NCBI RefSeq assembly: GCF_024701375.2
Contig: NZ_CP113910.1
Coordinates: 868,001-932,000 of the forward strand
DNA: 64,000 nucleotides
Direction: 5' to 3'
Origin: Streptomyces sp. KMM 9044
Lineage (GTDB): Bacteria; Actinomycetota; Actinomycetes; Streptomycetales; Streptomycetaceae
Position 1 is the first letter of the stretch. Each line of letters begins with the position of its first letter. The notes under the pieces are model-generated. The model did not search any database and was not told the DNA's origin. It was given only the letters and a program-made list of their open reading frames with translations. A program made the translations under genes and the position numbers. Shown here piece by piece: positions 34,336 through 43,887 of this stretch.

Positions 34336-36963
34336 ATGTCCATGAGCAGCGGGTTCACAGGTCCGGAGGGCTACGGCTCGGACCCCTTCGGAGAGTTCCT
34401 CGCACGTTTCTTCGGCGGGCCGCGCCCCCGGCAGGTCGACATCGGCCGACTGCTGAGCCAGCCGGCCAGGGACCTCGTGCGCGGTGCCGCGCAGTACGCC
34501 GCCGAGCACGGCAGCCGGGACCTGGACACCCAGCACCTGCTGCGCGCCGCGCTGGCCACCGAGCCGACCCGCGGCCTGCTCAGCCGGGCGGGCGCGGACC
34601 CCGACTCGATGGCGTCGGAGATCGACGAACGGTCCGGTCCCGTCCAGCACGGGCCGGACGACACCCCGCCGCCGACGTCGCTCTCGCTCACCCCCGCCGT
34701 CAAGCGGGCCCTGCTGGACGCGCACGAGATGGCCCGGTCGACCGGGGCCGGGTACATCGGCCCCGAGCACGTGCTCGGCGCCCTGGCGGCCAACCCCGAC
34801 TCGGCCGCCGGGCACATCCTGGACGCGGCCCGGTACGCCGCCGCCGGAGGGCAGCCCGACCCACCGGACCCCGCGCAGCACCGCCCCGAGCGGCCCCGCA
34901 CCGCCACGGGCACGCCGACGCTGGACCAGTACGGCCGTGACCTCACCGAGCTGGCCCGGGAGGGCCGCATCGACCCGGTGATCGGGCGGGAGGAGGAGAT
35001 CGAGCAGACCATCGAGGTGCTCTCCCGGCGTGGCAAGAACAACCCGGTGCTGATCGGCGACGCGGGAGTCGGCAAGACCGCCGTGGTGGAGGGGCTGGCG
35101 CAGCGGATCGCCGACGGGGACGGGCCCGACCTGCTGACGGCCCGGCGGGTGGTCGCGCTCGACCTGACGGCCGTGGTCGCCGGGACCCGTTACCGGGGCG
35201 ACTTCGAGGAGCGGATGACCACCATCGTCGACGAGATCCGGTCCCACTCGGACCGGCTGGTCGTCTTCATCGACGAGTTGCACACCGTCGTGGGCGCCGG
35301 GGGCGGCGGCGAGGGCGGTTCGATGGACGCCGGCAGCATCCTCAAGCCGGCGCTGGCCCGCGGCGAGCTGCACATCGTGGGCGCGACCACGCTGGAGGAG
35401 TACCGCCGGATCGAGAAGGACGCGGCGCTGGCCCGCCGCTTCCAGCCGATCATGGTGCCGGAGCCCACACCGTCCGACGCGATCGCCGTCCTGCGCGGTC
35501 TGCGGGACCGGTACGAGGCCCACCACCAGGTCCGCTACACCGACGAGGCGCTGGTGGCGGCCGTGGAGCTGTCCGACCGCCATCTCAGCGACCGCCGCCT
35601 GCCGGACAAGGCGATCGACCTGATCGACCAGGCCGGCGCCCGGGTACGGCTGCGGTCCCGGACCAAGGGCACGGACGTGCGCGCCCTGGAGCAGGAGCTG
35701 GAGCAGCTGACCTGCGACAAGGACCAGGCGGTCGCCGACGAGCGGTACGAGCAGGCGACGCAGCTGCGGGACCGTATCGGCGAGCTGAAGGAGCGGATCA
35801 CCGAGCTCGGCGGCGAGGGCCGGGTCGACGAGGGCCAGAGCCTGGTGGTGGACACCGAGGCGATCGCGGAGGTGGTGTCCCGGCAGACCGGCATTCCGGT
35901 CAGCCGTCTCACCGAGGAGGAGAAGGACCGGCTGCTGGGTCTCGAGGAGCATCTGCACCAGCGGGTCGTCGGCCAGGACGAGGCGGTGCGGGTGGTCGCG
36001 GACGCGGTGCTGCGCTCGCGGGCCGGGCTCGCCAGCCCCGACCGGCCGATCGGCGGTTTCCTGTTCCTCGGGCCGACCGGCGTCGGCAAGACGGAGCTGG
36101 CCCGGGCACTGGCCGAGGCCCTGTTCGGCAGCGAGGACCGCATGGTCCGCCTCGACATGAGCGAGTACCAGGAACGGCACACCGTCAGCCGGCTGGTGGG
36201 CGCCCCGCCCGGGTACGTCGGCCACGAGGAGGCGGGGCAGCTGACCGAGGTGGTGCGCAGGCATCCGTACTCGCTGCTGCTGCTCGACGAGGTGGAGAAG
36301 GCGCATCCGGACGTCTTCAACATCCTGCTCCAGGTTCTCGACGACGGCCGGCTGACCGACGCCCAGGGCAGGACGGTGGACTTCGGCAACACCGTGATCG
36401 TGATGACGAGCAACCTCGGTTCCGAGGCCATCACGCGGCGCGGCGGGGCGCCCGGCTTCTCCGCCGGCGGCGCGGACGCGGACGAGGAGGCACGGCGGGA
36501 GCAGGTCCTGCGACCGCTGAGGGAGCACTTCCGGCCCGAGTTCCTCAACCGGATCGACGAGGTGGTGGTGTTCCGTGAGCTGACCGCCACGGAACTGCGG
36601 CGGATCACGGATCTGCTGCTGGAGGCGACGCGGCGCGGGCTGCGGGGGCAGGGTGTCACGGTCGGGTTCACCGAGGCGGCCGTGGACTGGCTGGCGCGGC
36701 GCGGCCATCAGCCCGAGTACGGGGCGCGGCCGCTGCGCCGCACCATCCAGCGGGAGGTCGACAACCAGCTCTCCCGGCTGCTGCTGGACGGCACGGTCAG
36801 CGGCGGCGACCGGGTGACGGTGGACACGGCGGACGGAAACCTCACGTTCCGGACGCAGGCGGGGACCGGCACCGACGCGGGGGCCAGGACCGGATCGACG
36901 GCCGGTGCCGGTGCCGGCACCGGCCGCGAGGAGCCCCCGACGCCGGGGCCGCCCGAACGGTGA
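34336..36963 (+). CDS. ClpC-type AAA+ unfoldase (Clp ATP-binding subunit)
   Basis: 875 aa. A Clp N-domain-like repeat (residues 40-170) precedes two AAA+ modules: Walker A1 GDAGVGKT (241-248), Walker B1 VVFIDELH, Walker A2 GPTGVGKT (579-586) and Walker B2 LLLLDEVEK. The short middle region has a UVR-like [14 protein letters not shown], as in ClpC and unlike ClpB. It unfolds proteins, probably for ClpP. A poorly conserved N-domain and a long Gly/Thr/Ala-rich tail suggest a second, specialised ClpC rather than the housekeeping copy. Confidence 0.92.
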   Translation: MSMSSGFTGPEGYGSDPFGEFLARFFGGPRPRQVDIGRLLSQPARDLVRGAAQYAAEHGSRDLDTQHLLRAALATEPTRGLLSRAGADPDSMASEIDERSGPVQHGPDDTPPPTSLSLTPAVKRALLDAHEMARSTGAGYIGPEHVLGALAANPDSAAGHILDAARYAAAGGQPDPPDPAQHRPERPRTATGTPTLDQYGRDLTELAREGRIDPVIGREEEIEQTIEVLSRRGKNNPVLIGDAGVGKTAVVEGLAQRIADGDGPDLLTARRVVALDLTAVVAGTRYRGDFEERMTTIVDEIRSHSDRLVVFIDELHTVVGAGGGGEGGSMDAGSILKPALARGELHIVGATTLEEYRRIEKDAALARRFQPIMVPEPTPSDAIAVLRGLRDRYEAHHQVRYTDEALVAAVELSDRHLSDRRLPDKAIDLIDQAGARVRLRSRTKGTDVRALEQELEQLTCDKDQAVADERYEQATQLRDRIGELKERITELGGEGRVDEGQSLVVDTEAIAEVVSRQTGIPVSRLTEEEKDRLLGLEEHLHQRVVGQDEAVRVVADAVLRSRAGLASPDRPIGGFLFLGPTGVGKTELARALAEALFGSEDRMVRLDMSEYQERHTVSRLVGAPPGYVGHEEAGQLTEVVRRHPYSLLLLDEVEKAHPDVFNILLQVLDDGRLTDAQGRTVDFGNTVIVMTSNLGSEAITRRGGAPGFSAGGADADEEARREQVLRPLREHFRPEFLNRIDEVVVFRELTATELRRITDLLLEATRRGLRGQGVTVGFTEAAVDWLARRGHQPEYGARPLRRTIQREVDNQLSRLLLDGTVSGGDRVTVDTADGNLTFRTQAGTGTDAGARTGSTAGAGAGTGREEPPTPGPPER

Positions 36964-37024
36964 GCGAGCGGGCGCCCCTTCCCGCCGGGGGCACCGGCGC
37001 CTTCCCGCCGGCCGGGCCCGCGGC

Positions 37025-38857
37025 CTACCGCGCCGGGCGCACTACCATCGCCGAGCCGCCTCCCCTGCGGGTCCTCTCCGCCGCGGCGACCCACCGGCCG
37101 TCCGGCAGCCGCTGCACGGCGGTGGTCGCGCCGATCTCCGGGTTGGCCTGGAAGGAGTGCCCGATGGCCTCCAGTTTCTGCCGTACGGCGCTGTCGTACA
37201 GGCCGGGTTCGAGGTCGGTGCGGGCTGTGTTGCGCTGGCTGGCGCGCGGCGCGGCGATCGCGTCGGCCAGCGGCAGACCGCGGTCGAGGAAGCCGGTGAG
37301 GGTCTGCAGCACGGTGGTGATGATGGTCGAGCCGCCGGGCGAGCCGAGCGCCACGACCGGTCGGCCGTGGCCGTCGAGCACGATCGTCGGGGCCATCGAG
37401 GACCGGGGCCGCTTGCCGGGACCCGGCAGGTTCGGGTCGTGGACGGCCGGGTTCGCCGGGGCGAAGGAGAAGTCGGTCAGCTCGTTGTTGAGCAGGAACC
37501 CGCGGCCGGGCACGGTGATGCCGCTGCCGCCGGTCTGCTCGATGGTGAGCGTGTAGGAGACGACGTTGCCCCAGCGGTCGGCGGTGGTGAGGTGCGTGGT
37601 GCTCTCACCCTCGTACGTCGTCGGGGCCGCGGCGTGGCCGGTCGCGCAGGGCGCGGGGTCGCGCGGGTCGCCGGGGGCGAGCGGACTGGTGAGGACGGCG
37701 TCGTCCTGAATGAGGCACTCGCGGGAGTCGGCGTACCGCTGGGAGAGCAGTTCCTTCGTCGGTACGTCCTCGAAGGCGGGGTCGCCGACCCAGCGGCCCC
37801 GGTCGGCGAACGCGATGCGGCTGGCTTCGATGAGGCGGTGCAGGTAGCGGGTGTCGTCGGCCCGGGAGAGGTCGGTGCGCTCCAGGACGTTGAGGGCCTC
37901 GCCGACGGTGGTGCCGCCGGAGGAGGAGGGCGCCATGGCGTAGACGTCCAGGCCGCGGTATGACGTCCTGGTGGGCGGCTGGGACGTGGCCCGGTACGCC
38001 GCGAGGTCCCGGGCCGAGAGGTCGCCGGGGCGGGCGTTCCAGCCGGAGTCCGGGTCCACGGGCGGCTCGTTGACCGTGTCCACGATGTCCCGGCCGATGG
38101 CGCCCCGGTACAGCGCGTCGACGCCCTTCCTGCTCAGCTCCGCGTAGGTGCGGGCGAGGTCGGGGTTCTTGAAGGTGGTGCCGACCACCGGGAGTGCACC
38201 GCCGGGAAGGAAGAGTTCGGCGGTGTCGGGGAAATGGCGGAAGCGCGCCTCGTTGGCGGCGGTCTGGGCGCGGAAGGTGCTGTCGACGGTGAATCCGTCG
38301 CGGGCGAGCCTCTCGGCGGGCCTCAGGACCGTCCGCAGGGACGCGCTGCCCCATTTCTCGAGCGCCCGCTGCCAGGTGGCCGGAGTGCCCGGGGTGCCGA
38401 CGCCGAGGCCGCTGCTGACGGCTTCGGCGAAGGGGACGGGGGTGCCGTTCTCCAGGAAGAGGCCGGAGCCGGCGGTCAGCGGTGCGCTCTCGCGTCCGTC
38501 GATCGTCCGCACGGTACGGGACCTGGCGTCGTAGTGGACGAAGTAGCCGCCTCCGCCGATACCGGCCGAGTAGGGCTCGGTGACGCCGAGCGCGGCGGCG
38601 GTGGCGACGGCCGCGTCGGCGGCGTTCCCGCCCTTCCTCAGGATCTCGATACCAGCGGCGGAGGCGTCGGCGTCGACGCTGGAGACCGCTCCGCCGTGGC
38701 CGACGGCCACCGGGGTCTTGGCAGGTGGCGTGGCAGGGGTCCGGCCGGGTCCGCCCTGCGTGGCGGCCGTGGGCGGCGCTGCCGCTCCCGCCGAGACCAC
38801 GGCGGCGGTGACCGCCAGAACCGTCAGCTTCCGTCCGACACGATGACGCATCCGCAC
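37025..38857 (-). CDS. ggt: Exported gamma-glutamyltransferase
   Basis: 610 aa with a signal peptide (RKLTVLAVTAAVVSAGAAA). Large-subunit motifs GGNAADAAVA and GIGGGGYFVHYD, and the autoprocessing threonine in EGESTTHLTTADR, show an intact proenzyme. It cleaves itself and transfers or hydrolyses gamma-glutamyl groups of glutathione-like compounds outside the cell. It is convergent with the clpC-type gene. Full length and in one frame, unlike the remnant at 11-12 kb. Confidence 0.93.
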   Translation of the reverse strand: MRMRHRVGRKLTVLAVTAAVVSAGAAAPPTAATQGGPGRTPATPPAKTPVAVGHGGAVSSVDADASAAGIEILRKGGNAADAAVATAAALGVTEPYSAGIGGGGYFVHYDARSRTVRTIDGRESAPLTAGSGLFLENGTPVPFAEAVSSGLGVGTPGTPATWQRALEKWGSASLRTVLRPAERLARDGFTVDSTFRAQTAANEARFRHFPDTAELFLPGGALPVVGTTFKNPDLARTYAELSRKGVDALYRGAIGRDIVDTVNEPPVDPDSGWNARPGDLSARDLAAYRATSQPPTRTSYRGLDVYAMAPSSSGGTTVGEALNVLERTDLSRADDTRYLHRLIEASRIAFADRGRWVGDPAFEDVPTKELLSQRYADSRECLIQDDAVLTSPLAPGDPRDPAPCATGHAAAPTTYEGESTTHLTTADRWGNVVSYTLTIEQTGGSGITVPGRGFLLNNELTDFSFAPANPAVHDPNLPGPGKRPRSSMAPTIVLDGHGRPVVALGSPGGSTIITTVLQTLTGFLDRGLPLADAIAAPRASQRNTARTDLEPGLYDSAVRQKLEAIGHSFQANPEIGATTAVQRLPDGRWVAAAERTRRGGGSAMVVRPAR

Positions 38858-39004
38858 CTCCGTTGAAGGGCCGTTCCCGCAGCCTAATTCATCACCATGC
38901 CCACGTCAGGAACATCACGGGGCGTGCCGTCACGGCCGCTCCGGACGCCCTTTCCCCGGACGTCTCGAACACGGGTTTGCCCGAGCCCGCTAGCATGCGC
39001 GCCC

Positions 39005-39802
39005 ATGAGTGACGACGTACGCAACATTGTTCTGGGTGTGGTCGCCTCCGGCCTCTTCGCCGCGCTGGGCTGGATCGCCCGTACCTATCTGTGGAAGCGC
39101 AAGCTCCGGCGCAAGCAGGCGTTCTTCGGACTGCCGGACAACTCCGAGTCGCTCCTCGTCGTCAACCGTGATCCGGCCACGGCGGAACCGGCCGTGCACC
39201 GCTTCGACGTGTTCTCGCTGCTGGAGCTCTCGGCGCTGATCAAGGACTGCGGGGCACATGTCCAGGTGGTCACGCAGGACATGGTCCATCAGGGTTTCGG
39301 CGAACGCACGGAGTTCTGCGTGGGGGGTCCCGCGTCGAACCGGCGGATGGTGGCCCACATGGCGGCGATGCTGCCGGGGGTGCGCGTCAACATAGATCCC
39401 GAACCGGGCCCGGACCGGTCCGCCTTCCGGATCGGCACCGAACTCTACCGGCTGGAGCCGGGGGTCACGGAGTACGTCCTGCTCGCCCGGCTCACCGCCG
39501 GTGACCGGCGCGACACCCGGCCGGTGTTCCTGTTCTGCGGCCAGCGCGCGATCACCAACCAGGCCGCCACCCGTTATCTCGCCCGCCATCACGAGCGTCT
39601 CGCCCGCAAGCACGGTTCCCATTCCTTCGTCCTGCTGCTGAAGGTCGTCAACTCACAGGCGTACGGTCCTGATGTCGTCGAGGTGGTCGGGGACGTGACC
39701 CGCGCCGCGCAGACCCCGCTGCCGGTCCCCGCCGCCGAGCCCTCCCCCGGCCCGGCACCCGCTCCCGCGCCCGCCTCACGGAAGAAGCAGCAGAAGTCCT
39801 GA
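39005..39802 (+). CDS. Membrane-anchored hypothetical protein
   Basis: 265 aa. One N-terminal transmembrane helix (NIVLGVVASGLFAALGWIA) is followed by a basic stretch and a globular domain (LLVVNRDPAT, HRFDVFSLLELSALIKDCG, EFCVGGPASNRRMVAHMAAM, FLFCGQRAITNQAATRYLA). The C-terminus is Pro/Ala-rich with a basic end. The start is the ATG at 39005; an upstream in-frame ATG at 38897 adds non-coding-like sequence. The FCVGGPASN loop might bind a nucleotide, but I cannot name the family. Confidence 0.75.
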   Translation: MSDDVRNIVLGVVASGLFAALGWIARTYLWKRKLRRKQAFFGLPDNSESLLVVNRDPATAEPAVHRFDVFSLLELSALIKDCGAHVQVVTQDMVHQGFGERTEFCVGGPASNRRMVAHMAAMLPGVRVNIDPEPGPDRSAFRIGTELYRLEPGVTEYVLLARLTAGDRRDTRPVFLFCGQRAITNQAATRYLARHHERLARKHGSHSFVLLLKVVNSQAYGPDVVEVVGDVTRAAQTPLPVPAAEPSPGPAPAPAPASRKKQQKS

Positions 39803-40198
39803 ACCTCCCGGAGGGCGTGTACGGGCGGGTGACGACCGGGCGCAACCCGTCCGGCGCGCAGCTGACCTTCTGCCCGCCGGCGAACGACCCGTGGCACGGG
39901 CCGTCTTCGCCACGCGGGCAGTGATCTCCGGCTGCCGCCGGGCGGGACTGGCCGTTGTGAACCGCCGCCCCTCGGACGTGGGGCGGCGGGCCCCTCCCGG
40001 CGGCGGTGTACCCGCTGTGACCGCGAAGTCCCCTTCCTCACCGGGACGGAGAAGTCATCGTAGTCGAGGCCGGGGGGCGGGCGCCCCCGCGTGACCCCGC
40101 TCAGTGCCTGAGAATCCTGGCGAGGGAGTCCTCGGCCCGTCCGCCGCCCGGTGGGTGCCGGAGTGCGGGGCAGGTCGGGACCGGTCCCGGCCTGCGTC
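39803..40198. other. Intergenic region without a convincing gene
   Basis: About 395 bp between convergent genes. A short rightward stretch just after 39803 (VYGRVTTGRNPSGAQLTFCP) reads protein-like but has no body. G-rich inverted segments near 39960-40010 and 40060-40095 may act as terminators. Confidence 0.45.
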
Positions 40199-40609
40199 TC
40201 AGGCCTCCGCGACCTCGGCGTACAGCTGGGACAGTTCGGGCACCCCGCCGGCAGCCCAGGCGTGCCCGGAGTCCACGACGTCGAACTCCCGCCCGGAGGC
40301 GAGCCGTACGACGGGCTGACCGTCGGGCCGGATCTCCCAGACGGCTCCTGGAACGGTGCGCACGATGACCGTGCCCAGATACAGACCCGCGTCGTTGCCC
40401 AGCCAGGTCAGGGTGTCCTCGTCGTCCCGCCAGCTTCCCGGGACCATCTGGTCCAGCGCATCCAACGAGGCCGGGGAGTCGTCCAGCCGGACACCGGCCC
40501 GGGACACCTGGGAGCGCAGCAGCTCGCACTCGGCCAGGAGTTCCGCGAGGCCCTCGGGATCGCGGACTCCGAGATTCCGGCGCCGGCTGCCCAGGAAGGG
40601 GATGTTCAT
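40199..40609 (-). CDS. DUF6278-like hypothetical protein
   Basis: 136 aa. Opening MNIPFLGSRRRNLGVRD, then ELLAECELLRSQVSRAGVRL and SLDALDQMVP match a small cytoplasmic family I recall as DUF6278. The C-terminal half predicts beta-strands (LYLGTVIVRTVPGAVW). Function unknown. It lies about 70 bp from the exonuclease III gene on the same strand. Confidence 0.75.
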   Translation of the reverse strand: MNIPFLGSRRRNLGVRDPEGLAELLAECELLRSQVSRAGVRLDDSPASLDALDQMVPGSWRDDEDTLTWLGNDAGLYLGTVIVRTVPGAVWEIRPDGQPVVRLASGREFDVVDSGHAWAAGGVPELSQLYAEVAEA

Positions 40610-40681
40610 CCCTCCAGAGTGACATTCGTACCGCCGTCCGCACCACAGGGCACGCGGGCAACTGCCGTCGGGGGCCGGTGA

Positions 40682-41461
40682 TTACACGTCCAGGTCGACC
40701 ACGACCGGCGCGTGGTCCGAGGCGCCCTTGCCCTTGCGCTCCTCACGGTCGACGTAGGCGTCGGAAACGGCCTTGGCGAACGGCTCGTTGCCGTACACCA
40801 GGTCGATGCGCATGCCGCGGTTCTTGGGGAAGCCGAGCTGGCGGTAGTCCCAGTACGTGAAGGGGTGGTCGTACTTCAGCGGGCGCGGGACGACGTCGGT
40901 CAGGCCGGTCTCGCGCAGGGCCGCGAGGGCGGCGCGCTCGGCCGGGGTGACATGGGTGGAGCCCTCGAAGGCGGCGCGGTCGTACACGTCGTCGTCGGTC
41001 GGCGCCACGTTGTAGTCGCCGAGTACCGCGAAGGGGCGGCTGCCCGCCGCGTCACCGGCCACGGCGGCCTTCAGCGCCTCGAACCACCGGAGCTTGTACG
41101 CGTAGTGCGCGTGGTCGACCTCACGGCCGTTGGGCACGTACACCGACCAGACGCGGACCGGGCCGCAGGTCGCACGGACGGCACGGGGCTCCGACGAGCC
41201 GTCGTAGCCCGGGTCGCCGGGCAGGCCCTTGACGACGTCCTCGAGGCCCACGCGGGAGAGCACCGCCACGCCGTTCCACCGGCCGGTGGCGTGCACCGCC
41301 GACTCGTAGCCCAGCTCGCGCAGTTGCTCCACCGGGAACTGCTCCTCGGCGACCTTGGCCTCCTGGAGGCACAGCACGTCCGTGCCACTGCTCTCCAGCC
41401 AGGCCAGGAGCCTCGGCAGACGGGCGGTGATCGAGTTCACGTTCCAGGTCGCGATGCGCAT
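40682..41461 (-). CDS. xthA: Exodeoxyribonuclease III
   Basis: 259 aa from the ATG at 41461 (MRIATWNVNSI). The AP-endonuclease/exonuclease III motifs are all there: LCLQEAKV (metal-binding Glu), YVPNGREV, GDYNVAPTDDDV, RIDLVYG and the final SDHAPVVVDL with the catalytic His. It removes abasic sites and 3' blocks in base-excision repair. Confidence 0.94.
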   Translation of the reverse strand: MRIATWNVNSITARLPRLLAWLESSGTDVLCLQEAKVAEEQFPVEQLRELGYESAVHATGRWNGVAVLSRVGLEDVVKGLPGDPGYDGSSEPRAVRATCGPVRVWSVYVPNGREVDHAHYAYKLRWFEALKAAVAGDAAGSRPFAVLGDYNVAPTDDDVYDRAAFEGSTHVTPAERAALAALRETGLTDVVPRPLKYDHPFTYWDYRQLGFPKNRGMRIDLVYGNEPFAKAVSDAYVDREERKGKGASDHAPVVVDLDV

Positions 41462-41524
41462 GTCCCACAACCTACCGGGCACCTCGGACAATGTCCGTCC
41501 GGCATCCGCCGGCCGCCGTCCGGC

Positions 41525-42160
41525 TCACAGCTCGGCCGTCGCCCCCGGGTCCAGCCGCAGGTGCAAAGCGCCGCCGAGGGCGCCGATCTGACGGTCGTAG
41601 ATCGGCCGGGCCAGGTCGGTGAGCAGGGCGTCGTGGATGTCGTAGGCGCGCTCCGGCCGGACCTCGCGGACGTAGTCGATGACCTCCGAGATCTTGTTCC
41701 AGGGGGCCATGACGGGGAGCATCAGCGTCCGGACCGGGTGGTCGGGGACGGTGAGGGCGTCGCCGGGGTGGAAGAGGGCACCGCCGTCGACGAGGTAGCC
41801 GACGTTGGTGACCCGCGGGATGTCCGGGTGGATCACGGCGTGCAGTTCACCGTGCACCTGCACCTCGAAGCCCGCGGCGGTGAACGTGTCGCCGTGACCG
41901 ACGGTGTGCACCCGGCCGGGGAACGCGGCCGAGAGCCGGTCCGCGACGGACTTCAGGGTCCAGACCCCTGCGGCCGGGTCGGCCTCCAGGGCGGCTCTGA
42001 GCCTGCCCTCGTCGAAGTGGTCGGGGTGCTCGTGGGTGACGAGGAGGGCGTCCGCGCCGAGCGCGGCGTCCTCCTCGCTGAACCCTCCGGGGTCGACGAC
42101 CAGGGTACGGCCGTCCTTCTCCAGGCGGACGCAGGAGTGCGACTTCTTCGTGAGCCTCAT
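41525..42160 (-). CDS. MBL-fold metal-dependent hydrolase (UlaG-like)
   Basis: 211 aa. The metal motif THEHPDHFD, the second His in ELHAVIH and the Asp of LFHPGDALTVP are visible. Opening KKSHSCVRLEKDGRTLVVDPG is typical of small UlaG/YycJ-like hydrolases. The substrate is unknown. It lies between the exonuclease III and pcaDC genes on the same strand. Confidence 0.88.
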   Translation of the reverse strand: MRLTKKSHSCVRLEKDGRTLVVDPGGFSEEDAALGADALLVTHEHPDHFDEGRLRAALEADPAAGVWTLKSVADRLSAAFPGRVHTVGHGDTFTAAGFEVQVHGELHAVIHPDIPRVTNVGYLVDGGALFHPGDALTVPDHPVRTLMLPVMAPWNKISEVIDYVREVRPERAYDIHDALLTDLARPIYDRQIGALGGALHLRLDPGATAEL

Positions 42161-42210
42161 ACGTCCATCCTGCCTCCACAGGCCCGCTCCGGCACGAGGC
42201 ACCCGGGTCC

Positions 42211-43509
42211 TCACTCCTGGGGCGTGGTCTCCTCGCGGACGACCTGCTGGGCCACGCGGAACGCGCTGTTCGCCGCGGGGACACCGCAGTAGACGGCCGC
42301 CTGGAGCAGGACCTCCTTGATCTCCGCAGGGGTGAGGCCGTTGCGCAGGGCCGCCCGGGTGTGGACGGCGAGGTCCTCCAGGTGGCCGCCGGCGACCAGG
42401 GCGGTGAGGGTGACGCAGCTGCGGGTGCGCCGGTCCAGGCCGGGCCTGTCCCAGACCTCGGCCCAGGCGGAGCGGGTGACGTACTCCTGGAAGTCGCCCG
42501 AGAAGTCGTCGCTGTGGGCCAGCACCTGGTCGACGTGCGCGTCGCCCAGCACCTCCCGGCGGACCTTCATTCCCGCTTCGTACGTGTCTCTTCCGCCGCC
42601 CTGGGCCTGCGGCGGGACGGCGGCGGCGATCTCCGCGACGGGCCCGGTCTGCTGCGGCACGACCACCTGCCCCGCCCTGACCTGGACGGCAGGCAGGGCG
42701 ATGTGCCCGGTGACGGGCTCGAAGGCGGGCTGCCAGGCCGTGGAGAAGTGCCGGACCAGGAGGTCGGTGACGGCGGCGGGCTGTTCCACCGGCACGAGAT
42801 GGGAGGCGCCGGGCACGACGGCCAGCCGGGCGTCCGGCACCCCGGCGACCAGTGTGCGGGCCTCGGCGGGGCCGGTGACCTGGTCGTCCGAGCCGACCAG
42901 CACCAGGGTCGGCACGCCGACGCTGCCGAGTTCGGCCCGTACGTCGAACGAGGCGAGTGCCTCGCAGGCGGCGATGTAGCAGCCCGGGTCCGTGGTACGC
43001 ACCATCTGCACGGCCCACTCGGTGATCGCCGGCTGCGCGGCCGCGAAACCGCTGGTGAACCATCGGTCGGGCGAGGTACGGGCGATCGGGTCGAGCCCGT
43101 TCGTCCGGACGATCACCCCGCGCTGGCGGAACTCGTCGGCGGTGCCGAACCGGGGCGAGGCGGCGATCAGGGCGAGGGAGGCGAGGCGTTCGGGGTGCCG
43201 CAGGGCCAGTTCGAGGCCGATCGCGCCGCCGAGCGCGCAGCCCGCGTAGCCGAAGCGCTGCACGCCGAGGCCGTCGAGGGTGGCGAGCAGCCGCGCGGTG
43301 AGATCGCCGACCGATCCCCCCGGGTGGGCGGGGGCGCCTCCGTGTCCGGGCAGATCGAACCGGAACACACGCCATTGTTTGGTCAGTTCGGGGATCTGCC
43401 GGTCCCACATGTGCCATGTGGTACCCAGTGAGGGACCCAGGATCAGGACCGGGGCCTCTTCTGGCCCGTCAAAGCGGTATTGCAGGGTGTTCGGCGGTGT
43501 CTCACTCAC
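42211..43509 (-). CDS. pcaL: PcaDC fusion: 3-oxoadipate enol-lactonase + 4-carboxymuconolactone decarboxylase
   Basis: 432 aa. Residues 1-270 are an alpha/beta-hydrolase (FDLPGHGGAP, VLVGSDDQVTGP, GASHLVPVEQP). Residues 310-425 are the decarboxylase (AHVDQVLAHSDDF, YVTRSAWAEVWDRPGL, GHLEDLAVHTRAAL). Together they catalyse the last two steps of protocatechuate breakdown to 3-oxoadipate. Oddly, the nucleophile elbow reads GCALGG, with A92 where G-x-S-x-G hydrolases have the catalytic serine. Other pca genes are not in the window. The integrase gene lies immediately upstream. Confidence 0.9.
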   Translation of the reverse strand: MSETPPNTLQYRFDGPEEAPVLILGPSLGTTWHMWDRQIPELTKQWRVFRFDLPGHGGAPAHPGGSVGDLTARLLATLDGLGVQRFGYAGCALGGAIGLELALRHPERLASLALIAASPRFGTADEFRQRGVIVRTNGLDPIARTSPDRWFTSGFAAAQPAITEWAVQMVRTTDPGCYIAACEALASFDVRAELGSVGVPTLVLVGSDDQVTGPAEARTLVAGVPDARLAVVPGASHLVPVEQPAAVTDLLVRHFSTAWQPAFEPVTGHIALPAVQVRAGQVVVPQQTGPVAEIAAAVPPQAQGGGRDTYEAGMKVRREVLGDAHVDQVLAHSDDFSGDFQEYVTRSAWAEVWDRPGLDRRTRSCVTLTALVAGGHLEDLAVHTRAALRNGLTPAEIKEVLLQAAVYCGVPAANSAFRVAQQVVREETTPQE

Positions 43510-43539
43510 GCGTCAGACCCTCTCACGTCTCACGAAATC

Positions 43540-43887
43540 TCACATAGCCCGGGGAAGCCTGCCGCTCGACGCACCCGCGGCTCGACTCATCGGGCACTGC
43601 CGACGGCCTCGTCGATCGAGTCTGAGCCTTTCAGCGTCTACACGCGCCCCTGACGTAGCGTGACCCGCCGACCGCACTCTCTCCTGGTCCTCGCGTCGAC
43701 GCGCTGCCTCCTCCATCAGTACAGCTGCCAGCTGTTCCGAGTTTGCAGCAAAGCATGTGGTGCCGTCCCGAAGGACGGGACGACGTAGCGGGAGACCTTT
43801 CGGGCCGCTCCGATCGCCACCTGAAAACCACCCTCGGGAAACGCCGCCGAACTCACGCACGCCCCTCCGCCTCACCGTGCAGGCCAT
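43540..43887 (-). CDS. Possible small protein next to the integrase, uncertain
   Basis: 115 codons. The middle (DGTTCFAANSEQLAAVLMEE, then AARRREDQERVRSAGH) looks protein-like and helical, while the N-terminal part overlaps the integrase 3' end. I do not recognise it. It could be an element-encoded protein or a fragment left at the insertion boundary. Confidence 0.25.
   Translation of the reverse strand: MACTVRRRGVREFGGVSRGWFSGGDRSGPKGLPLRRPVLRDGTTCFAANSEQLAAVLMEEAARRREDQERVRSAGHATSGARVDAERLRLDRRGRRQCPMSRAAGASSGRLPRAM

Noticed and set aside
33994-36708. 904-codon leftward frame
   Set aside because: Mirror of the ClpC-type gene, without recognisable motifs.
39803-39930. Short peptide-like stretch after the membrane-anchored hypothetical gene
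   Set aside because: About 35 codons with a weak start and no homology that I recognise; could be chance.
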